From JANPJV01 sp031425695 (lineage in GTDB: Bacteria; Pseudomonadota; Gammaproteobacteria; Xanthomonadales; SZUA-5), in the NCBI GenBank assembly GCA_031425695.1, contig JANPJV010000196.1, forward strand, positions 1 to 17,402: a DNA stretch of 17,402 nucleotides, in the 5' to 3' direction. Both the position numbers and the translations under genes were made by a program. The notes below the pieces were generated by a model that saw only the letters and a list, made by a program, of their open reading frames with translations, was not told the DNA's origin and made no database searches. Of this stretch, positions 1 through 7,240 are shown one piece after another (within the stretch, counting starts at the first letter, position 1; the number at the start of each line of letters is the position of its first letter).

Positions 1-272
1 GCAGCGCGCACTTCACGATGGATTCGGTGCTGGTCAAGGCCCGGTTCTGGCAACGCTGGGCGGGTACCCCGCTGAACGAACGCCAGGTGAAGGTGCTCAA
101 TCGCGCGCTCGATGGGCTCGAAAGCAAGCTCACCAGCAGCAAGTGGGCATCCCTGGCGAAGTGTTCACCGGATACCGCGCTGCGTGACATCACTCAATTG
201 CTGGATCTGGGCGTGTTGACCAAGGCGCCGGGCGGTGGGCGCAGTACCGCTTACGAACTGGCTGGCGGCTGA
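1..272 (+). CDS. Fic family protein, C-terminal fragment
   Basis: This frame is open to the left edge, so only the last 89 codons or so are seen. The visible part reads FWQRWAGTPLNERQ, then TALRDITQLLDLGVL and a GGGRSTAYEL ending. That is the C-terminal winged-helix tail typical of bacterial Fic proteins, which AMPylate (adenylylate) target proteins through an upstream HPFxxGNGR motif. That motif lies outside the window, so activity cannot be judged. The ATG at position 18 is internal to the open frame and is not the true start. The stop TGA is at 270-272, 45 bp before an octamer repeat array. A frame change just before the stop would add an RSSGRAVE-repeat tail, but nothing shows that this happens. 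The family call comes from recognising the tail and is fairly secure. Confidence 0.75.
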   Translation, partial: SAHFTMDSVLVKARFWQRWAGTPLNERQVKVLNRALDGLESKLTSSKWASLAKCSPDTALRDITQLLDLGVLTKAPGGGRSTAYELAGG

Positions 273-316
273 GGCGCACAGCGAGCGGCACCGTAAGGTT
301 CCAGATTTTCTCGCGC

Positions 317-427
317 CGAGCGGTCGAGCGGTCGAGCGGTCGAGCGGTCGAGCGGTCGAGCGGTCGAGCGGTCGAGCGGTCGAGCGGTCGAGCGGTCGAG
401 CGGTCGAGCGGTCGAGCGGTCGAGCGG
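317..427. repeat. Octanucleotide tandem array (CGAGCGGT, about 13.9 copies)
   Basis: Thirteen perfect copies of CGAGCGGT run from 317 to 420, followed by seven more matching bases. The unit has no stop codon in any frame on either strand, so every frame reads through as an 8-residue repeating peptide (RSSGRAVE on +, RPLDRSTA on -). It lies just downstream of the Fic stop codon. Perfect short-unit arrays of this length usually vary in copy number by polymerase slippage. No role can be read from the sequence. Confidence 0.98.
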
Positions 428-960
428 GTATACGGAATCTTTCCGCGCAATCGCGACCATCCGACTAGTCATCCGACCGACTCTGAAGTCGTGAACGAGC
501 GTAAGTTTCGATTCGAGGACAACTCCACCACCATGAAGATGTTGATTACTGAGTGTTTTTCATACGCCCCTTGACTGGGGCGTTGTTGTTTCTGGGGTCG
601 TGGCTGGACCTTGGACCATTTGGACAGGCGACGCGGTCAAACGCTCGACTGCCGTTCGGGCCGGAAGCGGGTTCCGGAGACGCTTTGTCAACGCTCGAAA
701 CGGTTGACGATACGGACGCATCGACGACCAGTGCTCCCACAGGGAGATACGGTTCAATCGGGTGAGATCGCAGTCTGAACCCGAAGGATTTCCCGCTGCC
801 GCGACACGAGCGCAGCATTGCCTTCGAAGGCTTCCATCGCGTGCAGAAGCCGAAGGTGCTGGGCGGCGAGTGAGCGCGGAGCTGCTTGCGGCACCCTGCC
901 GATCGCACCAATCGCACATCCAGGTGCACCGCGCCGCATTTTGAATAAGGCGAAATTCCC
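428..960. other. 533-bp gene-poor interval
   Basis: No frame on either strand gives a recognisable protein. The longest ORFs here are arginine- and serine-rich shadows without convincing ribosome sites. The interval holds one terminator-like hairpin near 564-583. Just before it is a 13-codon reading frame (ATG at 532, GAGGA upstream) that ends inside the hairpin. The rest, roughly 600-955, shows nothing I can name. It could be decayed coding DNA. Confidence 0.6.
564..593 (+). terminator. Intrinsic terminator-like hairpin
   Basis: ACGCCCC (564-570), a 6-base loop and GGGGCGT (577-583) form a perfect 7-bp stem, followed by the T-rich run TGTTGTTTCT. This is the form of a rho-independent terminator on the + strand. 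It lies about 290 bp past the Fic stop, with the octamer array between them, so it may end Fic transcription or that of an unseen small transcript. Confidence 0.6.
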
Positions 961-1701
961 TCAGCCGTCGCTGATCGCTTCCTGCGCGGCGGTGAAACTG
1001 CGGATGCGTACTGCGGAGTCAGCCAATGGGTGCGCTGACTGCCCCTTCTCGAGGTAGACATTGAGTTTCCCGCCATCGCGGAATTTGACGACGCCCGCGC
1101 CGTCTTCCTCGAGCGAGCCCCCACCGGTGAGGGTGAAGCGCACCGGGATGGTGGCGGTACCGGCAATGCCGTGCCCGGCCACGCGCTCGGGCTCGAATTC
1201 CCATGCACGCGCTGCCTTCAGGGCAGCGAGCATGAACGGATCGTCTGGCGCTGCGGTGCCAGCGGGCGCGACCGAAGTCACCTTGCCATCGGCACCGTAG
1301 GCGATCTTGACCTCGGCCATGCCGGTGATCCCGCGGCGCAGTTCGCGTGCCGGATAGCGAGGCGGCGTGGTCTTGCGGTAGCCGATGATGATCGAGATGT
1401 CATCGATCGTCGCAATCAGTCCTTGCGGGGTTTTCCCGACTGCGACACGGATGTGCAGGGTCGCCTCTGCTGGCGCGGGCTGGCCGTTGAGATGCGCGGG
1501 CTCGAATTCGATGGCCTGCAGGCGCTGGACCATGTTTTTCTGCATCGCTTTGCTGATGGTCGGATCATTGAGCTCTGCCGACGTTACTTTGCCGGTGGCG
1601 TCGATCGCGACCTCAGCGGTCATGGAGCCCACCCAGCGCTGCTCGGCCGAAGCCGGAATGCTTGCAGCGGCCAGTAGGAGAGCGCTCAAATATCGGTTCA
1701 T
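961..1701 (-). CDS. Exported protein with two TonB-C-like domains
   Basis: The product is a 246-aa periplasmic protein. Residues 1-19 form a signal peptide with an ASA cleavage site (MNRYLSALLL...ASA/EQ). Residues about 22-88 make one TonB C-terminal-type unit. Residues about 113-190 make a second, with the characteristic PRYPARELRRGITGMAEV followed by ADGKV and WEFEPE. There is no N-terminal transmembrane-plus-proline spacer, so this is not a classical TonB energy transducer. Stand-alone TonB-C proteins like this are common in Xanthomonadales, and their role is mostly unknown. I chose the ATG at 1701 over an upstream in-frame ATG at 1737 because it begins the signal peptide and has GAGGA just upstream. 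It is the last gene of the minus-strand run with the deacetylase and nucleotidase. A decayed copy of its start region lies 105 bp upstream. Confidence 0.8.
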   Translation of the reverse strand: MNRYLSALLLAAASIPASAEQRWVGSMTAEVAIDATGKVTSAELNDPTISKAMQKNMVQRLQAIEFEPAHLNGQPAPAEATLHIRVAVGKTPQGLIATIDDISIIIGYRKTTPPRYPARELRRGITGMAEVKIAYGADGKVTSVAPAGTAAPDDPFMLAALKAARAWEFEPERVAGHGIAGTATIPVRFTLTGGGSLEEDGAGVVKFRDGGKLNVYLEKGQSAHPLADSAVRIRSFTAAQEAISDG

Positions 1702-1823
1702 TCGGGATCCTCGAGATTGGGGCGGTGCGCTGGGCACCTGGTATGCATCCTCGGCGTGCCGGGGGGCAATCGATCACGCCCAGATCGCGCAGAGGAATCG
1801 GTTCATTCGGATCCTTTGATTGG
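1692..1823 (-). repeat. Direct duplication of a gene-start region
   Basis: The 29 bases at 1692-1720 and the 27 bases at 1797-1823 are near-identical. Each carries, on the minus strand, a GGATCC-containing ribosome site followed by ATGAACCGAT. The proximal copy (1806 down to 1774) reads MNRFLCAIWA then a stop, resembling the MNRYLSALLL start of the live gene. The two ATGs are exactly 105 bp apart. This looks like a tandem duplication, with the old start left behind as a stub. Confidence 0.75.
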
Positions 1824-2662
1824 CTGGAGCGCGGTAGCACCATACGCCCGGATGCACTCGCGCAGGGTGTTGTCGTGGATGTCGAGCACCTTGCGCAGCG
1901 GTGATTGGTAGCCACCGGCGAGATTCCAGGCGATCGGCAGGCGCGTCGCCGCGCAGTGTTCGAATACCAGACGGTCGCGCTGTGCGAGCTCGGCGCTCTC
2001 GAGCCAGCCGCCGAGCGGATCGTCGATGTGGGGGTCGGCGCCGGCCTGGTAGAGCAGCACGTCGCAGCCGGCAAAGCGCCGCAGGATGCCGGGCAGGTCG
2101 CGAAAGAAGGCTTGCGCATGTTGCGGGCGCACATAGGTCATGCCGAGCGTGCAATGTTCGACGCGGTTTTCCATCAGGCTTCGAGGATGTCGTCGGTGCC
2201 ATCGCCGTAATGCATGTCGGCGTCGAGGATGCCGACGCGGCGCACGACGCCCTCCTCCAGCAGCACGCGCGCGGTCACCATCAGGCCATTGAAGGTGCAG
2301 TAACCGGCGGCATTTTTGTAGCCGGCGTGATGGAAGCCCGAGCACGGCGCGATCGCGACGCTGCGCTCCGCGATGGCCGCGCGCGCGGCCGCGAGCATGG
2401 CGCCGCTGGTGTACGGCAGGCTGGCCGCGACCTCCAGCGAAAAATGGCCGAAGCCATTGGGAAGCCGCCCGGCCAGGATGTCGTCGACGTAGGCCGGCGC
2501 GTGCGCCAGCGCCAATTGCGCAGCGCTGACCGGCGTTGGCTCCACGATCTCGAGCCCCGGTTCGATCGTGAGCCAGGATGCGACCACCTCGCGCGGCTTG
2601 TGCGCGCTCGGGCTGAAGGATTGCGGCGGGCCCAGCATCTTGCTCGTGTAGTGGACCTTCAT
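1803..2662 (-). pseudogene. Histone deacetylase family protein, split by a -1 frameshift
   Basis: This is a zinc-dependent deacetylase of the HDAC/AcuC/acetylpolyamine amidohydrolase superfamily, which removes acetyl groups from lysines or polyamines. The first frame starts MKVHYTSKM at 2662 and carries the catalytic GFHHAG pair (H111/H112) and zinc motif DADMHYGDGT (D149, H151). It ends at a TGA at 2174-2176 after DDILEA. The next frame continues LMENRVEH and carries the other signatures: QAGADPHIDDPLGG, with the third zinc ligand, and the terminal NLAGGY. Restoring one C (minus strand, CC to CCC at 2177-2178) gives an unbroken protein of about 286 residues. The stop overlaps an ATG as TGATG, so coupled production of two halves is possible, but a recent mutation or sequencing error is simpler. 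The start overlaps the upstream nucleotidase stop as ATGA, so the two are co-transcribed. Confidence 0.85.
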
Positions 2663-4308
2663 GGCGGAACGGCCAGCACGCCGATCGCGCGCGGCTGCAG
2701 TGGCGGGCTCAGCGGTTCGTGCTCGCGCAGGTAATCGATCAGGGCCTGCAGCTCGGTCTGAAGCGTGGCGATGCGTGGCTGCTCGCGCAGGATCGTGAGG
2801 CCGTCGCCGCCCTCGGCCATGAAGGCATTGACGACCAATCGGTACCGCCGTGCGGGATCGACCCGGTTTTCGCCCAAGCGCAAGGAATCGCGATCGATGC
2901 GCTGTCCCGGCGGGCGGGAGGCGTCGAAGCGGTAACTGAAGCCCGCGGAGCAGCTGAACAGCGAACGGGCTGGTCGCGTGCCCCATTGCTGCTCGAGCAA
3001 TGAGAGGAGATCGGCACCACTGATCTCGACCACGATCAGCTCATTGCCGAAGGGCTGGGCAGCGTAAGCATCGGCATAGCTGACCGGCTCCGAGTTCGGA
3101 CTGGCCGGCAGGTGCTGGCGTACGCTCCCGGGATTATTGCAGGCGAGCTCGGCGGCGTGCGCGCGACCGGCATGCAGCTGCGCATCGGCAATGGTGCGGC
3201 CGAGGATCGACTCGCCGTTGACTTCGATGTTCATGGCGATCTGCGGCACCGCCAGGCGGGCGATCGGCCGTCGGGCGACATCGGAAGCGCGCGCGCGAGT
3301 CGCTTCGACCAGCGTGGCAAAGTGCGGATCCGTTCCAACCAATGCCGGTTCGATGACGTGATTGGATGGATGCACCTCGACGATGTTGCCGTCGCCCGGG
3401 TCGAGTTTGAGATCGATGGCCGACACCCAGTGGCCATAGGAGCCCGCCTGCGTGAGCACGCGCCCCTGGTAGCGGCAGGCGTAGGCCGTGTGGGTGTGGC
3501 CCGAGACGACCAGGTCGATTTCGGGGTGCAGCTGGTCGACAAGTCCGAGCAGCGGTCCGCGCAGGCCGGCGCAGGTGGCGGGGTCAACGGGTCCGTAGGG
3601 GACTGCGCCCTCGTGGATAAGGAGCACGATCGCGCGCACGCCTTGTCCGAGGATCTCCGGCACCACCGCATTGATGTGGGTCACCTCGTCGTCGAACCGC
3701 AGCCCGGCAATGCGCGCGGATACGATGATCTTCGGCGCACCGCTCAGCACGGCGCCGATGAAGGCGATGCGCGCCCCACCGATCTCTTCGATCGCATAGG
3801 CCGGCACCAGGCGCTCGCCGGTGGCCTCGCGAAAAACATTGGCGGCGAGATAGGAAAAGCGCGCGCCCTCGAAAGCCGCATCTCCGTGCTGGATGCGCAT
3901 GAGCTCTGGCACGCCGCGATCGAATTCGTGATTGCCGAGCGAGCTAAGCCGCAGCCCCAGGCGGTTGAGTGCCTGCACGACGGGCTCGTCGCGCAGCAGG
4001 GACGACATCAGCGGGCTGGCTCCGATCAGGTCGCCACCGCCGACCAGCAGCGTGCGCGGATGCTCCGCCCGCAACTGCTCCACGCGGGCGGCCAGCGCGA
4101 CCATGCCACCGGCGGGAACCAGCTCGGCCGACCCGCGGGCCTGCTGCACCGTCAATGAGCGGCTCGGCTCGAGATAGCCGTGCAGGTCATTGATCGCGAG
4201 CAGGCGCACCGAGGCGGGCGCAGCGATACGCGCGTCGCGGCGCACGGGCAGGCACGCCGCCAGCATCGTAAGCAGCGCAACGACCAGCATGGTTCGCAGC
4301 AGGTTCAT
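2659..4308 (-). CDS. 5'-nucleotidase / metallophosphoesterase lipoprotein
   Basis: The product is a 549-aa protein of the UshA/5'-nucleotidase family, which cleaves phosphate from nucleotides outside the cytoplasm using two metal ions. The N-terminus MNLLRTMLVV with lipobox LAAC (Cys19) marks a lipoprotein. The metallophosphoesterase domain shows NDLHG (D41, H43), GGDLIGAS (D93), GNHEFD (N126, H127), IHEG (H232) and SGHTHT (270-274), so all metal-site blocks are present. The C-terminal substrate domain has QPFGNELIV and NAFMAEGGDG. I chose the start at 4308 because it begins the lipoprotein signal; the frame stays open back to 4545 without meaning. The gene overlaps the downstream deacetylase gene by ATGA. 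Together they suggest a salvage or deacylation unit, which is inference. Upstream DNA is shared with a divergent gene and holds a palindrome. Confidence 0.88.
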   Translation of the reverse strand: MNLLRTMLVVALLTMLAACLPVRRDARIAAPASVRLLAINDLHGYLEPSRSLTVQQARGSAELVPAGGMVALAARVEQLRAEHPRTLLVGGGDLIGASPLMSSLLRDEPVVQALNRLGLRLSSLGNHEFDRGVPELMRIQHGDAAFEGARFSYLAANVFREATGERLVPAYAIEEIGGARIAFIGAVLSGAPKIIVSARIAGLRFDDEVTHINAVVPEILGQGVRAIVLLIHEGAVPYGPVDPATCAGLRGPLLGLVDQLHPEIDLVVSGHTHTAYACRYQGRVLTQAGSYGHWVSAIDLKLDPGDGNIVEVHPSNHVIEPALVGTDPHFATLVEATRARASDVARRPIARLAVPQIAMNIEVNGESILGRTIADAQLHAGRAHAAELACNNPGSVRQHLPASPNSEPVSYADAYAAQPFGNELIVVEISGADLLSLLEQQWGTRPARSLFSCSAGFSYRFDASRPPGQRIDRDSLRLGENRVDPARRYRLVVNAFMAEGGDGLTILREQPRIATLQTELQALIDYLREHEPLSPPLQPRAIGVLAVPP

Positions 4309-4417
4309 GCCCCAGGCCTTGTCAGTCACGCATCCGGCGCCAAATGGCGAGCGTACCGGTCGCACGCGCATGCGCGCTGCCGACAGGCTGCGCGCTATTC
4401 TAAAGCGGTGTGACATT

Positions 4418-4437
4418 CCGATGACGGTCGTCATCGG
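4418..4437. promoter_or_regulatory. Palindrome between divergent genes, possible operator
   Basis: CCGATGAC, 4 bases, GTCATCGG form a perfect 8-bp inverted repeat. It lies in the 235-bp gap between the minus-strand nucleotidase and the plus-strand 393-aa protein. Reading leftwards on the minus strand, a TAGAAT -10-like box follows at about the right spacing for the palindrome to cover the -35 position. It resembles a dimeric repressor site. No neighbouring regulator can be assigned to it. Confidence 0.4.
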
Positions 4438-4543
4438 GGCATCACGACACTTTTCAGGGTATGCCGTGGGGGAGCCCTGCAAAGGATACGCAAGGATTGG
4501 GATCACCCCGATCAGCTCTGTGGCGGAGTAGCGGGCAGACAGC

Positions 4544-5725
4544 ATGAAGCGCGAACGAATTGTCGAGTTTGTCGGGGGCAGCGAGGACGAGGTCGCCTAT
4601 TTGCGGCTGATGATGCGCAAGGCCGCCGGCTACCTGTCCGATAGCTGGCGCCTGCGCCGCGAGGAGGATGGCGGGGTCGATCTGTTGATCATCGATGAGA
4701 TGACCGATGCCGGCGCGTCCATTCCGGGATCGGGCGAATCCCTGCAACGACGCGTGCGCCTGGTCAACAAGGCCTTCGGCATCGCCGGCATGGAAACGGT
4801 CGCGTGGCCACTCAGCCAGGAGCGCCTGACCCAATTTTTCAACATGCTGAGCGCTGCGGTCGAGCCGGCCAAGATCGAGCCAGGCCCGGTGATCCAGCAC
4901 AATATCTATGACGAGCTGTTTGAAGCGGACGCCGGCGACAGCTGGCATCCGGGCGACCATTTCGTGTCGCATGCGGCCGCTGGCGATTTCCTCCAGGAGT
5001 GGTCGCCGCCACCTCGCGCGCCCGAGTCGGCGGACACCCTGCACGCAGAACAACTGTTCCGCAACGATCCCCGCGCGCGCCAGAAGGACGTGCTGCAAAG
5101 CTTCCAGCTGCACGACGACATCGGCGTCGAGGCGACCGACGGGCGCACCGCCGGCAGTGGCCTGCGCAAGGACAAGCGTATCGGCAGCGGCCTGCTGTCG
5201 GGCACCGCGCATACGTTGACGGTGGCCGAGGCGAACATGCGCTACCCGCTCGCCACTTACCTCGCCGGAAACCTGCTGCCGGGGCCATCGCGCATCGATG
5301 CCAACCAGATCGTGATCACCCTCGACCCGCGCAACCAGCAGTACTATTCGAAGGGCGCGCTGTGCGTCTTCGAGGAGTGCTGCAAGCTGGCACTGCGGCG
5401 GGGCGACTGGAAGGCGCTGGACTTTGCCGAGTTCAACGAGGTCAAGAAACAGAACCACCCGCGCCCGTTCGCCGAGCTGCTCTGGCTATGCGCGTATATC
5501 GAGGACGCCAGCGCCGGGTCGGATGAGCCCAGTCCCGATACGCGCTTTCGCCTGCTGCAGAATTTCGAGCTGCAGCGCGACTATCCGCGCGCTTCCCGAG
5601 TGGCCAGGGAGCTCGAGAAAGGCAGCACCCTCACCGACGCCGCCAGCATCGCGCGCGTGCCCCTCGCCGAAGCCCGGCGCGTGGCCCAGGCCTTTGATGT
5701 GGTCGGGTACTTGATTCCGGATTGA
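4544..5725 (+). CDS. Unrecognised 393-aa protein
   Basis: I do not recognise this family. The frame is long and has normal composition for the region. It has no signal peptide or transmembrane stretch, so it is probably cytoplasmic. Residues 1-110 look like a compact alpha/beta domain (RIVEFVGGSEDE... VDLLIIDEM), faintly reminiscent of a receiver-type fold but without a clear phospho-acceptor arrangement. Residues about 110-210 are loose and proline/charge-rich. Residues about 225-393 form a second ordered domain (RYPLATYLAGNLLPG, DPRNQQYYSKGAL, FEECCKLAL). They end in a segment (LTDAASIARVPLAEARRVAQ) with the look of a helix-turn-helix. That points weakly to a regulatory or adaptor protein. 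The start ATG at 4544 has only a weak upstream GGAG. It is divergent from the nucleotidase gene, and its stop codon lies in the arm of a long hairpin. Confidence 0.7.
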   Translation: MKRERIVEFVGGSEDEVAYLRLMMRKAAGYLSDSWRLRREEDGGVDLLIIDEMTDAGASIPGSGESLQRRVRLVNKAFGIAGMETVAWPLSQERLTQFFNMLSAAVEPAKIEPGPVIQHNIYDELFEADAGDSWHPGDHFVSHAAAGDFLQEWSPPPRAPESADTLHAEQLFRNDPRARQKDVLQSFQLHDDIGVEATDGRTAGSGLRKDKRIGSGLLSGTAHTLTVAEANMRYPLATYLAGNLLPGPSRIDANQIVITLDPRNQQYYSKGALCVFEECCKLALRRGDWKALDFAEFNEVKKQNHPRPFAELLWLCAYIEDASAGSDEPSPDTRFRLLQNFELQRDYPRASRVARELEKGSTLTDAASIARVPLAEARRVAQAFDVVGYLIPD

Positions 5726-5823
5726 AGCAGGTTGCTGGTTGTTGGTTCTTGGTTTTTGCCTGTTCGCTTCAGGCTCTGCTCTGAACCAACAACCATCAAC
5801 CAGCAACCAACAACCTGCTTCAA
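5722..5823. repeat. 102-bp long-hairpin repeat between convergent genes
   Basis: The left arm begins TTGAAGCAGGTTG at 5722. The right arm ends CAACCTGCTTCAA at 5823. Over the outer 33 bases the arms match at 29 positions, built from a TTGGTTG-type sub-repeat. The loop end has its own small stem, GCCTG (5758-5762) with CAGGC (5770-5774). The TGA stop of the 393-aa protein (5723-5725) lies inside the left arm, and the TPR gene stop is 6 bp past the right arm. It probably acts as a bidirectional terminator or RNA-stabilising hairpin. Confidence 0.9.
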
Positions 5824-5828
5824 GCGGA

Positions 5829-6698
5829 TCACGCCTCTTCCAGCTTCTCGATCTCCTCGTCGAGGCCGCGCATGTCCTCGTCGATACCGCGAACGATCTC
5901 GAACGCCTTGATCGCCTCGTCCTTGCGCCCGAGCTTCGCGAGTAGTTGTCCGCGACGGAACTGCGCGCCGGCCAGCGAGAAACGATCGGGATAGACCGGC
6001 AATGCGACCAGCGCGTCGACTTCCGCGAGCGCCGGCTCAAGCTCCATCCCGGTGATTGCCGCCCATTTGACGAACTGGTAGCGCACCGCCGGATGCGTGC
6101 CGTCGGCCGCCTTGGCAGCGTCGATCAGTTCCTTGGCGGCCGTGTAGTCGGATTTGCTGATCAGATAGCCGACGACACCCGCCAGCGCGTCCGGATGCGC
6201 CGGCTGCAGCGCGAGCGCAGCGCGGTTCTCGCGCAGCCAGCCATCCATGTCCTTGTCCGTAGCGAGCAACTGCGCCTTGGCGCGCAGGCCCTCCACCGGA
6301 GATTTTTGCCCGATGCGCTCGGCGATCTTCTTCGCCTCCTCCTTGTCGCCACCCATCATGCCGGGTGCCATCAGGTAGAACTGCATCAGCATGAATTGCG
6401 CGCGTACATTTTCCGGGTCGAGCGCCACTGCCGATTCGAGCGCCTTGCGCGAAGTCTTCGCGTAGCCCATGGCGCCGAACATTCCCGAGCTCATGGCCAG
6501 CTGGCCGGCAGTGCCACCGACCCAGAACGCCGCCTGGGAATCGTCCGGCTTGGTTTCCTGCCATTCGAGGGCGACCTCGTGCGCCTTCTCCAACTGATTT
6601 CGCGCCACCAGATCATTGATCCGGATGGCTTCGGGCGCAGCTGCGGCGGATGCAACGGTGGCGGTAAGCAACAACGACAAGGCCAGCATGAGACGCAT
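5829..6698 (-). CDS. Exported TPR-repeat protein
   Basis: The product is a 289-aa protein with a signal peptide (MRLMLALSLLLTATVASA, then AAAPEA), so it is likely periplasmic. The rest is helical with tetratricopeptide repeats. Clear units include ARNQLEKAHEVALEWQETKP, ESAVALDPENVRAQFML, RENRAALALQPAHPDALAGV and the C-terminal RGQLLAKLGRKDEAIKAFE. Such scaffolds bind other proteins, but no partner can be read here. GGAG lies eight bases before the ATG, which supports this start. The gene stands alone on the minus strand, convergent with the 393-aa gene across a long hairpin. Its upstream side is a repeat cluster of about 540 bp. Confidence 0.85.
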   Translation of the reverse strand: MRLMLALSLLLTATVASAAAAPEAIRINDLVARNQLEKAHEVALEWQETKPDDSQAAFWVGGTAGQLAMSSGMFGAMGYAKTSRKALESAVALDPENVRAQFMLMQFYLMAPGMMGGDKEEAKKIAERIGQKSPVEGLRAKAQLLATDKDMDGWLRENRAALALQPAHPDALAGVVGYLISKSDYTAAKELIDAAKAADGTHPAVRYQFVKWAAITGMELEPALAEVDALVALPVYPDRFSLAGAQFRRGQLLAKLGRKDEAIKAFEIVRGIDEDMRGLDEEIEKLEEA

Positions 6699-7240
6699 CT
6701 AGGAGACTCCGGTTGAGGCATGCGGCCCCGATTCCTGATGGAGTGGGTGGCGCATTGCTGTGGACAATGGGATAGCGGTCGGCGACGGAATGGTTGGTGA
6801 ATGAAATGTCTTTGAAGCGGCGCCCTTGCCTTCGACCGTGGTGGGTCTGCGCTGCGCGCGGACGCTTTTCAGCCCAGCTCGACACAAAGCGTCCGCGCAT
6901 AGCGCAGACGCTTTTCAGCCCGGGTCGACACAAAGCGAGCTTGCATAGCGCAGACCCGGCAAAGGCGGTGCATCGCTTTGGCTGGTGGTGGGTCTGCGCT
7001 GCGCGCGGACGCTTTTCAGCCCAGCTCAACAGAAAGCGTCCGCGCATAGCGCAGACCCACCAGAGGCGGTGCATCGCTTTGGATGGTGCTGGGTCTGCGC
7101 TGCGCGCGGACGCTTTTCAGCCCGGGTCGACACAAAGCGTGCTTGCATAGCGCAGGCCCACCAAAGGCGCCAATCGATTGCCAGCGCCGCCGCGCGCGAC
7201 CATGCTTCCAGCTCGCATCTGCCCTGTCACGGACGACCCC
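6699..7240. other. 542-bp intergenic region filled mainly by hairpin repeats
   Basis: No credible gene lies here. Frames across it translate the repeat DNA as repeating WVCAARGRFSA-like strings on both strands. Positions 6840-7162 are a cluster of hairpin elements, listed separately. The flanks must hold the promoters of the TPR gene (about 6700-6830) and of the DUF1456 gene (about 7165-7235), but no strong -35/-10 pair stands out. Confidence 0.8.
6840..7162. repeat. Cluster of three long-hairpin elements
   Basis: The cleanest unit (6987-7061) has a 29-bp left arm starting GGTGGGTCTGCGCT and a 29-bp right arm ending AGCGCAGACCCACC, separated by a 17-bp loop. The arms are complementary except for one internal position. 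A second unit (7088-7162) follows after a 26-bp spacer, with a period of 101 bp. The first unit (6840-6960) is composite: its right arm is cut short and followed by another loop-plus-right-arm. The spacer around GGCGGTGCATCGCTTTGG is also repeated. Single arms recur at 13424-13452 and 14794-14882, so this is a dispersed family. Confidence 0.95.

Noticed and set aside
190..472. Repeat-peptide ORFs (RPLDRSTA or RSSGRAVE) on both strands
   Set aside because: They exist only because the octamer lacks stop codons in every frame; no ribosome site or flanking coding signal supports them.
532..573. 13-codon ORF (MKMLITECFSYAP) ahead of the 564-583 hairpin, resembling an attenuator leader
   Set aside because: There is a GAGGA upstream, but no gene follows on the + strand that it could regulate.
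546..1208. 220-aa minus-strand ORF
   Set aside because: It is the shadow of the TonB-C gene over its second half and Arg/Ser-rich noise elsewhere.
6794..7150. ORFs with WVCAARGRFSA-type repeats
   Set aside because: They are translation of the hairpin repeat cluster, open on both strands, with no start signals.
6840..7162. CRISPR array
   Set aside because: The repeated units are themselves long inverted repeats and the spacers between them are repeated too, not unique; there are no cas genes.
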